Assembly (NCBI RefSeq): GCF_000196675.2 | Contig: NC_015312.1 | Location: forward strand, 4,588,001 to 4,652,000 | Direction of reading: 5' to 3' | Length of the DNA: 64,000 bases | Source: Pseudonocardia benzenivorans CB1190 | Lineage (GTDB): Bacteria; Actinomycetota; Actinomycetes; Mycobacteriales; Pseudonocardiaceae | In this document: positions 37,301 to 45,258 of the stretch, in pieces | How positions within the stretch are numbered: position 1 is the first letter of the stretch | Layout: every line of letters starts with the position of its first letter | Notes under the pieces: model-generated | The model's database searches: none | What the model saw: the letters and a program-made list of their open reading frames with translations, nothing else | Told to the model about the DNA's origin: nothing | Program-made: the position numbers and the translations under genes

Positions 37301-39443
37301 CCGGCGCGCCGAGCCGCCCGACCTCACCCCGCAGCAGTTCCCGACGCCCGTGGTGACGGTCCAGAACGCGCCGTCACTGCCCGACCCGGCGGGGCTCGCC
37401 GGGCTCCTCGCCCTGCTCGGCAACGCGGACACGTTCCGCGACATGGCCGGGCTCTCGGAGACCCAGCGGAACTCCCTCGCCGCGCTGCAGCGGGCCATGG
37501 GGACCGCGGAGTACTTCGGCGGCCAGGCGGCGGGCCTCACGAACCTGGCCGCGCAGGTCTACATGGCCAAGGAGGGCATCGACAAGACGCTGTCGAAGAT
37601 CCAGCAGGCCAAGGACCAGCAGCTCATCGACCCCGGCACCGCCACCGCGCTGACGAAGAAGGCGCTGGAGTCCGCCCTGCCCGCCACCGCCGCGGAGCCC
37701 GGCGTCACCGCGACGAAGGAGTTCGGCGACATCGTCAGGAGCGCCGTCACCAGCCCGGATGCCGAGATCGCGGTCACCCGCCCGGGCGGCGAGTCGGTCT
37801 CGATCCGCAAGCGCGGCGCCACGACGGCCGAGGACTCCGGGACCGGTCCGTCGGCCGACGGCGACCGGCCGGCCCCGCGGCCCGACCGGCCCAGCGACCC
37901 GCCCTCCCGACCGGGGCTGTTCGCCACCCCGGACGAGCGGCTGACGGCACCGCCGCTGGGCATGCTCGTCGCCTACTTCTCCCAGTGGGAGAACGACGAG
38001 CGGGTCCCACCGGGGGCCAGACGGCTCTTCTCCCGGGGCCGGGTCCAGAGCCTCGGCCAGCAGCTGCGGGCCGACCACCTCGACCACCACCGCAGCACCG
38101 CCGAGCCGCTCGACGCGGCGATGGTGGCGGAACTGGCCCGCCGGCTCGCGGCGTCGACCGAGCCGGCCGCCGCGGCCGAGTTCCTCGCGCTGCTGTTGTG
38201 CCACAACCACACGCGTTCCCAGAGCCGCCGCCTCTCCTCGATCAGCTACGAGTCGATGGCGTTGCCGTGGGACCGCACCGGTGGTGACGACACCGCGGTC
38301 ACCTACCGCTACCGCGTCTTCGACGACGAGTCGAACGCGACGTTCCAGGACTTCGAGATCGCCCTCGAGCGCGGGGCACTGCCCGCGGACATCTACGAGG
38401 TCGGCGGTGCACCGAGCGGGTTCTACCTGATCTACGACCCCGACGAGCTCGGGCACGACGACCCGGCCGACTGGTACCACTACTTCCTCACCCGCACCGT
38501 CACGCACGGCATCGCCGCGGGCGTCGTCGAGCGGACCGGCGGGATCGGCCCGGCCCTCGACGACTGGAGCGCGTACTCCGTCGGCCTCTACGAGATCGTG
38601 ACGTGGGTGGCCGGTCTGCTACGCGACGCGCAGCCCGACGCGGACGTCACCGACGAGCGTTTCGACGCCTGGCTGTTCGCCAACGCGCTGTCGTTCCTCG
38701 AGGAGGCCTACTACGGCACGAGCGGGGAGCAGGGCGAGACCGTCCGCGAGGGCCACGCCCAGCATCGGGGCGCCCGCGAGGCCGTCCTCGCCCTCAGTGA
38801 CGCCGGGTTCGCGCCGGTGTGGCGGTGGTTCGTGCCGCGCGCGGGAACGCTGCAGATCTATCTCGGCGGCCTCCTCGACGAGGCGTCCTCGGCCGGGCCG
38901 AGCGCGGCGCTGCGCATCGGGGAACGGCTCGCGGACCTGGCCTCGTCGATCACGCCCTTCGTCGACCAGATCTGGGACTTCGACGGCGCCGTGCTCGTCG
39001 CGGCCGACGTCCCCCTCGGCGAGCACGTGCCCGCCCGCACGGAGGCCGACGCGAGCGGCGCCGCGGCCGGCGTCGTGGCGGCCGGGTCCCCCGAGTTCGA
39101 CGCGCTCGTCCGGCTCGACGACCCGACCGTCGTCGTCAAGGACGAGGAGGGCAGCGGCGCCGACCGGATGATGACACCGCGCCTCGCGGAGCTCGTCGGG
39201 GTCCTGGCGGCACACGTCGCGCAGGCGTTCCCGGGGCGACGGCTGCGGCTCACCGAGGCGTGGGATCCCGACGGCGAGCACTCCCACAGCAGCCTGCACT
39301 ACGAGGGCCGGGCAGCCGACCTCACCGTCGACGACCGGGACCGGGCCAAGCTCGGCCGGCTCGCCGCGCTCGCGGTGCAGACCGGGTTCGACTGGGTGCT
39401 GCACGAGAACGACCACGTGCACGTGTCGGTGCGCGCGGGCTGA
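34332..39443 (+). CDS. 1,703-residue multidomain protein ending in a Hedgehog-like domain
   Basis: Domains in order: a helix-hairpin-helix of ComEA type (1-62; IDVNRADAAELAGIPGI and ALPGITVDQL); a carboxypeptidase-regulatory/CnaB-like beta domain (about 75-155); a CGC motif; a central region of ~1,300 residues I cannot name, with a glycine-rich segment near 440-480 and a Ser/Gln-rich helix after it; a proline-rich linker near 1,170-1,200; and residues 1595-1703 matching the Hedgehog signalling domain. Calcium-ligand equivalents are E1605, E1606, D1611, E1642, D1645 and D1647; zinc-ligand equivalents are H1656, D1663 and H1697, with E1692 as the peptidase-like glutamate. No signal peptide or Hog autoprocessing domain is seen. 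The ATG at 34332 is preferred to 34275, as the HhH starts there. Confidence 0.85.
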   Translation: MDRIDVNRADAAELAGIPGITEALADAIVAARAAAPLTGVRDLAALPGITVDQLVTLAEHVHFADPRAATTALPPGRSLVQGRVVDLTNGRAVEGATVVVYVATTPSPTSGDFTPLVGVTTERAGYFQFLRPTTGFTAANAAVTVNGVHRVPIRLADPDPATGTGLLPERLVLVVEPAKDPLYSSGCGCEDLTFSARGEVLEEFSYFTVVRTTDPEITPLVLAESPSVTLDEVAGLSPILEHELLKGVKGIGQLWSAGRPPGADAGAGDAAVLKKMSVSRSALEHVLTTRGRIDGESVEPILHVDAAQKIKGLLKPTKKPAPGRVDLTADTAIDWDASPTLYQATTLAFGHVLHLSHEWSSDGYSLGDLLYSLPLAPGQKKQVVMVDWERRESAANVQSQDYQESLDNALSRDRDVNEIAKGSVGERSRGGSESNVWGWGVGGGVGAILPIEVPIGALVGAGGGGGHADASAWQRSSRKTSASTMQSIRDATVQSANAVRSQRSTVVQSVTQGERFEVSAESVANYNHCHALTIEYFEVLRHFRIDQRLVDVSECVFVPFAMSLFDPDKAIRWKEVLSRYLLDRRLRGGFAALERIAADYAGSDLPTGIFADEQLTHVDGELRLVLKLARPADDADGAYAADSWRWMRALLPWTDPAEFHARYLAGTDARDEAFARAVGQQVAEAIVDNIAVTAVLDNGEERDLKLDLSLVSDFRNGVPMTVTARMTGPLGALRRRDIAFVRVASTVTTLTFPDLSALFPETDFTATVPTLATVLPSHSRLLVDAGFLSYRTAHRSDHLFRDQRIRNDLSGIDDVVVHTPLNTEELRNPRREDQELAARLLAHLNDNIEFYHKVIWTTMTPERRFLLLDRIKGPASVGGRSLASIVENRVLGVVGNCVVMPVAAGFVLDPALEKALVDPVTGEARTLLDLYQPEAVDPIRVSVPTKGVFAEAVMGRCNSCEKKEEDRFWRWEESPIPDSPTAILPVSTDSRRAEPPDLTPQQFPTPVVTVQNAPSLPDPAGLAGLLALLGNADTFRDMAGLSETQRNSLAALQRAMGTAEYFGGQAAGLTNLAAQVYMAKEGIDKTLSKIQQAKDQQLIDPGTATALTKKALESALPATAAEPGVTATKEFGDIVRSAVTSPDAEIAVTRPGGESVSIRKRGATTAEDSGTGPSADGDRPAPRPDRPSDPPSRPGLFATPDERLTAPPLGMLVAYFSQWENDERVPPGARRLFSRGRVQSLGQQLRADHLDHHRSTAEPLDAAMVAELARRLAASTEPAAAAEFLALLLCHNHTRSQSRRLSSISYESMALPWDRTGGDDTAVTYRYRVFDDESNATFQDFEIALERGALPADIYEVGGAPSGFYLIYDPDELGHDDPADWYHYFLTRTVTHGIAAGVVERTGGIGPALDDWSAYSVGLYEIVTWVAGLLRDAQPDADVTDERFDAWLFANALSFLEEAYYGTSGEQGETVREGHAQHRGAREAVLALSDAGFAPVWRWFVPRAGTLQIYLGGLLDEASSAGPSAALRIGERLADLASSITPFVDQIWDFDGAVLVAADVPLGEHVPARTEADASGAAAGVVAAGSPEFDALVRLDDPTVVVKDEEGSGADRMMTPRLAELVGVLAAHVAQAFPGRRLRLTEAWDPDGEHSHSSLHYEGRAADLTVDDRDRAKLGRLAALAVQTGFDWVLHENDHVHVSVRAG

Positions 39444-39616
39444 CCCGTCGATCCGGATATCAGGCACGATCGCCGCGACGCGGCACGACTCCCCACCCGA
39501 TCGGTGGTCCGGCCGCGCGGACACCGTCTCGTCCTGGCACACATGCTGGACGCGACGCGTCCGATGATCGACGATCCGGCCGCACCGCACTGCGATCCGG
39601 ACGAGAGGACGAGTCG

Positions 39617-40105
39617 ATGGACGACCTCGACGAGCTGTGGGGCGCGCTCGACCGCGTCGCCGCCACCCCACGGCTGCTCGTCGCCTGCGACTTCGACGGG
39701 GCGCTGGCCCCCGATTTCGGCGACCCCGACAACGCGCGCGCCGAGCAGCCCTCCTCCGAGGCGCTCAACGTCCTGCTCGCGCTGCCCAGGACCACGGTGG
39801 CGGTCGTGTCGCGGCGCGACCCGGAACAGGTCGCCGAGCTCATGCTCCTGTCCGGGTCGAAGGGCGGGCTGCGCCACGTCGCGCCCGAGGCCGTCGCCGG
39901 GCTGCGCGACGAGGTCGACGCCACCGCGGTGTTCAGGATCAGCGCCGACGGCGGGAAGCCCCTGCAGCTGCGGTCGGACGACCTGGGGATCACGGTCCTG
40001 GAGGAGGGCGGGCCGGAGGCCGAGGCCCCCGGGTTCGCGGTCGAGGACACCGAGGGCGTCGCCGAGGTGCTGGAGGAGCTCGCCCGGCTGCGCCGCGGCA
40101 TCTGA
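39617..40105 (+). CDS. Compact trehalose-phosphatase-like HAD protein
   Basis: 162 residues against ~250 in OtsB enzymes. The N-terminal half resembles OtsB: LLVACDFDGALAPDFGDPDNAR with D25 and D27 (the usual DxDGT reads DFDGA), then LLALPRTTVAVVSRRDP. The cap and much of the second half are missing, yet the C-terminus (VEDTEGVAEVLEELARL) resembles the OtsB end. Catalysis is doubtful; a binding or regulatory role is possible. The ATG at 39617 follows GAGAGGACGAG. It lies 173 bases after the giant gene. Confidence 0.72.
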   Translation: MDDLDELWGALDRVAATPRLLVACDFDGALAPDFGDPDNARAEQPSSEALNVLLALPRTTVAVVSRRDPEQVAELMLLSGSKGGLRHVAPEAVAGLRDEVDATAVFRISADGGKPLQLRSDDLGITVLEEGGPEAEAPGFAVEDTEGVAEVLEELARLRRGI

Positions 40106-40124
40106 CCGGCGGCGCGGCGGGCGG

Positions 40125-41351
40125 TCAGGTCGTGGCGGCGGCCCGGCGTCGGACGGCTGTCGCCGTGACCGCGGCCGCGGTGGCGGCGGTCGCCGCGAGC
40201 AGGAGGAACCCGACGAGGTAGTCCCCGGTGAGCCCGTAGACCAGGCCCATCACCAGCGGCGGGAAGAAGCCGCCGAGTCCGCCCGCGGCGCCCACGACGC
40301 CGGTCACGGCACCGACCCGCTCGGCGGGCACCAGCCGGGCGACGAGCGCGAAGACCGCCCCGGTCCCGGTGCCCAGCGCAGCCGCCATGGCGAGGAACAC
40401 CAGGGTCGCGACGGGCACGAGGCCGAACCGGAACGCGGCCAGGAGCGCGAGCAGCGTCGTGGCGCCGAAGGCCCCGAGCAGGACGGGCACGGGATCGAGC
40501 CGGTCCGAGAGCCACCCGCCGACGGGGCGCATGGCGACGGCGAGGACGACGAAGCCGGCGGTGCGCAGGGCGGCGTCGGCCTTGTCGAGGTCGTAGGCGC
40601 TCACCAGGTAGGTGGGCAGGTAGACGCTGAACGCCACGAAGCCGCCGAAGGCGACGGCGTAGAGGAACGACAGCTGCAGCGCCGCGGGCAGGCGGAGGGT
40701 CGCGCGCAGCCGGTTCCACACGCTGCCCGCGGCCACCGGCCGGTCCGGGCGGTCGCGCAGCAGCAGCCATGCGACGACGGCGTAGGCGGCGAGGATGACG
40801 GCGACCAGGTCGAACGGGAAGCTCGGCCCCACCGACGTGCTGAGCTGCACCGTCGTGAAGGAGGAGATCGCCGTTCCGCCCATCCCGACACCGAAGATCC
40901 CGAGCGCGAGCCCGCGCCGGGCGGGCGGGTACCAGGCGTTGACGAACGGGACGCCGACGGCGAACGTCGTGCCCCCGAGACCGAGGAAGAACCCGCCGAC
41001 GAGGTAGCCGGCGAGCGAGTCGGCGAGATGGCCGAGGTAGAGGACGGGCAGCACCGTCAGCAGCGCCATGATCGGGAACATCGTCCGGGCGCCCAGCCGG
41101 TCGCTCAGCGCCCCGACCGGGATCCGCCCGAGCGACCCGACGACGACGGGGACGGCGACCAGCAGCGACTGCTCGAACGAGCTGAGGTCCAGCTGTTCGC
41201 GCAGGGTGGCCCCGAGCGGGGACAGCAGCGCCCAGGCCCAGAACGTGACGGCGAAGCCGACGGTCGCGAGCGCCAGCATCACCGCCGGTCGCGGTGTGGG
41301 CGGCACGCCGGTAGCGGCCTCGGTCCGTCTGCGTGCTGCCGGTCCGGTCAC
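40125..41351 (-). CDS. narK: NarK-type nitrate/nitrite MFS transporter
   Basis: 408 residues with about 12 helices. NarK signatures are present: AVTFWAWALLSPLGATL in helix 1, RIPVGALSDRLGAR in the first loop, and the glycine-rich GGFFLGLGGTTFAVGVPFVNAWYP nitrate-signature helix (shown here only as a landmark from about residue 115). The GTG at 41351 follows GGAGACGACC; a longer start at 41429 is possible. It is divergent from narG and probably shares its promoter region, supplying nitrate or exporting nitrite. Confidence 0.87.
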   Translation of the reverse strand: MTGPAARRRTEAATGVPPTPRPAVMLALATVGFAVTFWAWALLSPLGATLREQLDLSSFEQSLLVAVPVVVGSLGRIPVGALSDRLGARTMFPIMALLTVLPVLYLGHLADSLAGYLVGGFFLGLGGTTFAVGVPFVNAWYPPARRGLALGIFGVGMGGTAISSFTTVQLSTSVGPSFPFDLVAVILAAYAVVAWLLLRDRPDRPVAAGSVWNRLRATLRLPAALQLSFLYAVAFGGFVAFSVYLPTYLVSAYDLDKADAALRTAGFVVLAVAMRPVGGWLSDRLDPVPVLLGAFGATTLLALLAAFRFGLVPVATLVFLAMAAALGTGTGAVFALVARLVPAERVGAVTGVVGAAGGLGGFFPPLVMGLVYGLTGDYLVGFLLLAATAATAAAVTATAVRRRAAATT

Positions 41352-41551
41352 GGTCGTCTCCGATTCCCAGTCGCCCACTCGCCGGTCGATTTCGGCATGG
41401 GCCTCCCCCGACGGTCGAGCATCCGGCACGGGCCGCTGTGACCGACAGGGACGATGGTCCGCTCGGTGAGGACCATTGACCGTGCTGCGCCTGGGTCGGA
41501 TGCTGCCAAGGTCACGTCCGAGACGGTCGGAGGACGGAGGACGGAGGACGG

Positions 41552-44500
41552 ATGACTCTCGACGCCGATGGGGGGCCCGCGCCGCGAGCCGGCACGGACG
41601 GTCCGGCTGCCGACGCGCTGCTGAGGGCGGGACGGTTCTTCACCCGCCGCACGACGTCGGACGACCTGCGTGCGGTGTTCGCGCGGGGCGGGCGCGAGGG
41701 TGACGTGTTCTACCGGGACCGGTGGAGCCACGACAAGGTCGTGCGGTCGACCCACGGGGTGAACTGCACCGGGTCGTGCTCGTGGAAGGTCTACGTCAAG
41801 GACGGGATCATCACCTGGGAGACCCAGCAGACCGACTACCCCTCGGTCGGGCCGGACTCTCCGGAGTACGAGCCGCGCGGGTGCCCTCGTGGCGCCGCGT
41901 TCTCCTGGTACACCTACTCGCCGACCCGGGTGCGGTACCCGTACGTCCGCGGCGTGCTCGTCGAGATGTTCCGCGAGGCCAGGGCCCGCCTCCGGGACCC
42001 GGTCGCGGCCTGGGCCGAGGTGACCGGGGACCCCGCGAAGCGCCGCCGCTACCAGTCCGCCCGGGGAAAGGGCGGGCACGTGCGGGTCTCCTGGGACGAG
42101 GCGGTCGAGATCGTCGCGGCGGCCCACGTGCACACGATCAGGACCTACGGTCCGGACCGGGTCGCCGGGTTCTCCCCGATCCCGGCGATGTCGATGGTCT
42201 CGCACGCCGTCGGTTCGCGGTTCATCGAACTGATCGGCGGGGCGATGACCTCGTTCTACGACTGGTACGCCGATCTTCCGGTCGCGTCCCCGCAGGTGTT
42301 CGGCGACCAGACCGACGTCCCGGAGTCCGGGGACTGGTGGAACGCCACCTACCTGCTGATGTGGGGCTCGAACGTGCCGATCACCCGCACCCCGGACGCG
42401 CACTGGATGGCCGAGGCGCGGTACAGGGGCCAGAAGGTCGTCGTGGTCTCCCCCGACTACGCCGACAACACGAAGTTCGCCGACACCTGGCTGCCCGCGC
42501 AGCCCGGCACCGACGGCGCGCTCGCGATGGCGATGGGCCACGTCGTGCTCAGGGAGTTCTTCGTCGACCGGCGGGTGCCGTTCTTCGTCGACTACGTCCG
42601 CCGCTACACCGACCTGCCGTTCCTGGTCACGCTGGAGGAGCGGGACGGCGCGCACGTCCCGGGCAGGTTCCTCACCGCCGCCGACCTCGGCGACACGGGC
42701 GAGGGCGCGGAGTGGAAGACCGTGCTGGTCGACGGCCGGACCGGGGACCCCGTGGTGCCCAACGGATCGCTGGGCTTCCGCTACACCGACTCCGGTACGG
42801 GCCGCTGGAACCTCGACCTGGGGGACGTCGCCCCGCAGCTCACCCTGCTCGACGGTCAGTCGGCCGAGGTCCTGTTGCCCCGCTTCGACGACCTCGACGG
42901 CACCGGCGCTGTCCTGCGCCGTGGGGTGCCCACCCGCCGGGTCGCCGGCAGGCTCGTCACCACGGTCTTCGACCTGATGCTGGCCCAGTACGGGGTGCAC
43001 CGCGAGGGGCTGCCCGGCGTCTGGCCGTCGGGCTACGACGACGCCGCCGAGCCGTACACCCCGGCCTGGCAGGAGGCGATCACGTCCGTACCGGCCGGAC
43101 AGGTCGCCCGCATCGCCCGCGAGATGGCCGCCAACGCCGAGGAGTCCCACGGCCGAACCATGATCATCATGGGGGCGGGGATCTGCCAGTGGTTCCACGG
43201 CGACGCCACCTACCGGGCGGTGCTCGCACTGCTGATGCTCACCGGGTCGATGGGCCGCAACGGGGGCGGCTGGGCGCACTACGTGGGCCAGGAGAAGTGC
43301 CGTCCCGTCACCGGCTGGGCCACGACGGCGATGGCCACCGACTGGCAGCGCCCGCCACGGCAGATGATCGGCACGGCGTACTGGTACACCCACACCGACC
43401 AGTGGCGTTACGACGGCTACCGGGCCGACGCGCTCGCCTCGCCGCTGGCCGAGGGGAAGCTCGCCGGCCTGCACACGATGGACACCGTCGCCCTGTCCGC
43501 CCGGCTGGGCTGGATGCCGTCCTACCCCCAGTTCGACCGCAACCCGCTCGACGTCGCCGACGACGCCGGCGACGGGAACGTCGCCGACCACGTGGCGCGC
43601 CGGCTGCAGGACGGGACCCTGCGGTTCGCGATCGAGGACCCCGACGCTCCCGAGAACTGGCCGCGCTGCCTGACGCTGTGGCGGGCGAACCTGCTCGGGT
43701 CCTCGGCCAAGGGCGACGAGTACTTCCTCCGGCACCTGCTCGGCACGCACCACAACCTGAACGCCGAGCAGGCGGGCCCGGACCGGCGTCCGCGCGACGT
43801 CGTCTGGCGCGGCGAACGGCCGCCGGAGGGCAAGCTCGACCTGCTCCTGTCCCTGGACTTCCGGATGACCAGCTCCACGCTGCTCTCCGACGTCGTGCTC
43901 CCGGCGGCCACCTGGTACGAGAAGCACGACCTGAACACCACGGACATGCACCCCTTCGTGCACGCCTTCACCCCGGCGATCGACCCGCCCTTCCAGTCCC
44001 GCACCGACTTCGACGCCTTCCACGCCATCGCCCGGCGCTTCTCCGAGCTCGCCCGCACCCACCTCGGCGTGCGCCGCGACGTCGTCGCGGTGCCGCTGCA
44101 GCACGACACCCCCGGCGAGACCGCGCAGCCGGGCGGGCGGGTGCTGGACTGGCGGGCCGGCGAGTGCGAGGCCGTGCCGGGCCGCACCATGCCGAACTTC
44201 GTGGTCGTCGAACGGGACTACCCCGCGGTCGCCGAGAAGATGGCCGCACTCGGGCCGCTGGTCGAGCGGCTCGGGGTGACGACGAAGGCCGTGACCTACC
44301 GGCCCGACGAGGAGGTCGCACACCTCGCCGCGACGAACGGCGTCATGCTCGGCGGCGTCGCCGACGGCCGCCCCGCGATCGACACCGACGCCAAGCTGGC
44401 CGAGGCGATCCTCGCCCTGTCCGCCACCACGAACGGCCGGCTCGCCGTGCAGGGCTTCCGGGAGCTGGAGCGGCGCACCGGCACCCGGCTGGCGGACCTC

Positions 44501-45256
44501 GCCGAGGGCAGCGAGGAGAAGCGGATCCGCTTCGCCGACACGCAGGCCCGTCCCGTCCCGGTGATCACGAGCCCGGAGTGGTCGGGCAGCGAGACCGGCG
44601 GCCGGCGGTACGCGCCGTTCACGGTCAACGTCGAGCGGGCCAAGCCCTGGCACACGCTGACCGGGCGGATGCACTTCCTGCTCGACCACGACTGGATGCG
44701 CGAGATGGGCGAGACGCTGCCCGTCTACCGCGCACCGCTGGACATGTCACGGCTGTTCGGCGAGAACCGGCCGGGCGACGTGGCCGCGGACGGCGCCGAG
44801 GTGACCGTCCGCTACCTCACCCCGCACTCCAAGTGGTCCATCCACTCCGAGTACCAGGACAACCTGTTCATGCTCTCGCTCTCGCGCGGCGGTCCCGTGG
44901 TGTGGATGAGCGAGCAGGACGCGGCGGCGATCCGCGTGCGCGACAACGACTGGGTCGAGGCCGTGAACCGCAACGGGATCATGGTGCTGCGCGCCGTCGT
45001 CAGCCACCGCATGCCCGCCGGCACCGTGTTCGTCTACCACGCCCAGGAACGCGTGGTGAACGTGCCGAGGTCCGAGGCCACCGGCCGCCGCGGCGGCATC
45101 CACAACTCGCTGACCCGCATCCTCGTCAAGCCGACGCACCTGATCGGCGGCTACGCCCAGCTCTCGTTCGCCTTCAACTACCTCGGCCCGACCGGCAACC
45201 AGCGCGACGAGGTCACCGTGATCCGGCGCCGCGCCGGCCAGAACGTGGAGTACTGA
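41552..45256 (+). CDS. narG: Respiratory nitrate reductase, alpha subunit
   Basis: 1,234 residues, full length. The [4Fe-4S] FS0 ligands are H68-x3-C72-x3-C76 and C111, as in NarG. The Mo-ligand Asp lies in GDQTDVPESGDWWN. The protein binds Mo-bisMGD and reduces nitrate to nitrite, normally on the cytoplasmic face. No twin-arginine leader is visible, as usual for NarG. The ATG follows a GGAGGACGGAGGACGG tract. It is the first gene of narGHJI and is divergent from narK. Confidence 0.96.
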   Translation: MTLDADGGPAPRAGTDGPAADALLRAGRFFTRRTTSDDLRAVFARGGREGDVFYRDRWSHDKVVRSTHGVNCTGSCSWKVYVKDGIITWETQQTDYPSVGPDSPEYEPRGCPRGAAFSWYTYSPTRVRYPYVRGVLVEMFREARARLRDPVAAWAEVTGDPAKRRRYQSARGKGGHVRVSWDEAVEIVAAAHVHTIRTYGPDRVAGFSPIPAMSMVSHAVGSRFIELIGGAMTSFYDWYADLPVASPQVFGDQTDVPESGDWWNATYLLMWGSNVPITRTPDAHWMAEARYRGQKVVVVSPDYADNTKFADTWLPAQPGTDGALAMAMGHVVLREFFVDRRVPFFVDYVRRYTDLPFLVTLEERDGAHVPGRFLTAADLGDTGEGAEWKTVLVDGRTGDPVVPNGSLGFRYTDSGTGRWNLDLGDVAPQLTLLDGQSAEVLLPRFDDLDGTGAVLRRGVPTRRVAGRLVTTVFDLMLAQYGVHREGLPGVWPSGYDDAAEPYTPAWQEAITSVPAGQVARIAREMAANAEESHGRTMIIMGAGICQWFHGDATYRAVLALLMLTGSMGRNGGGWAHYVGQEKCRPVTGWATTAMATDWQRPPRQMIGTAYWYTHTDQWRYDGYRADALASPLAEGKLAGLHTMDTVALSARLGWMPSYPQFDRNPLDVADDAGDGNVADHVARRLQDGTLRFAIEDPDAPENWPRCLTLWRANLLGSSAKGDEYFLRHLLGTHHNLNAEQAGPDRRPRDVVWRGERPPEGKLDLLLSLDFRMTSSTLLSDVVLPAATWYEKHDLNTTDMHPFVHAFTPAIDPPFQSRTDFDAFHAIARRFSELARTHLGVRRDVVAVPLQHDTPGETAQPGGRVLDWRAGECEAVPGRTMPNFVVVERDYPAVAEKMAALGPLVERLGVTTKAVTYRPDEEVAHLAATNGVMLGGVADGRPAIDTDAKLAEAILALSATTNGRLAVQGFRELERRTGTRLADLAEGSEEKRIRFADTQARPVPVITSPEWSGSETGGRRYAPFTVNVERAKPWHTLTGRMHFLLDHDWMREMGETLPVYRAPLDMSRLFGENRPGDVAADGAEVTVRYLTPHSKWSIHSEYQDNLFMLSLSRGGPVVWMSEQDAAAIRVRDNDWVEAVNRNGIMVLRAVVSHRMPAGTVFVYHAQERVVNVPRSEATGRRGGIHNSLTRILVKPTHLIGGYAQLSFAFNYLGPTGNQRDEVTVIRRRAGQNVEY

Positions 45257-45258
45257 CG

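Noticed and set aside
41348..44689. 1,113-codon minus-strand frame opposite narG
   Set aside because: Composition typical of antisense frames; narG is unambiguous.
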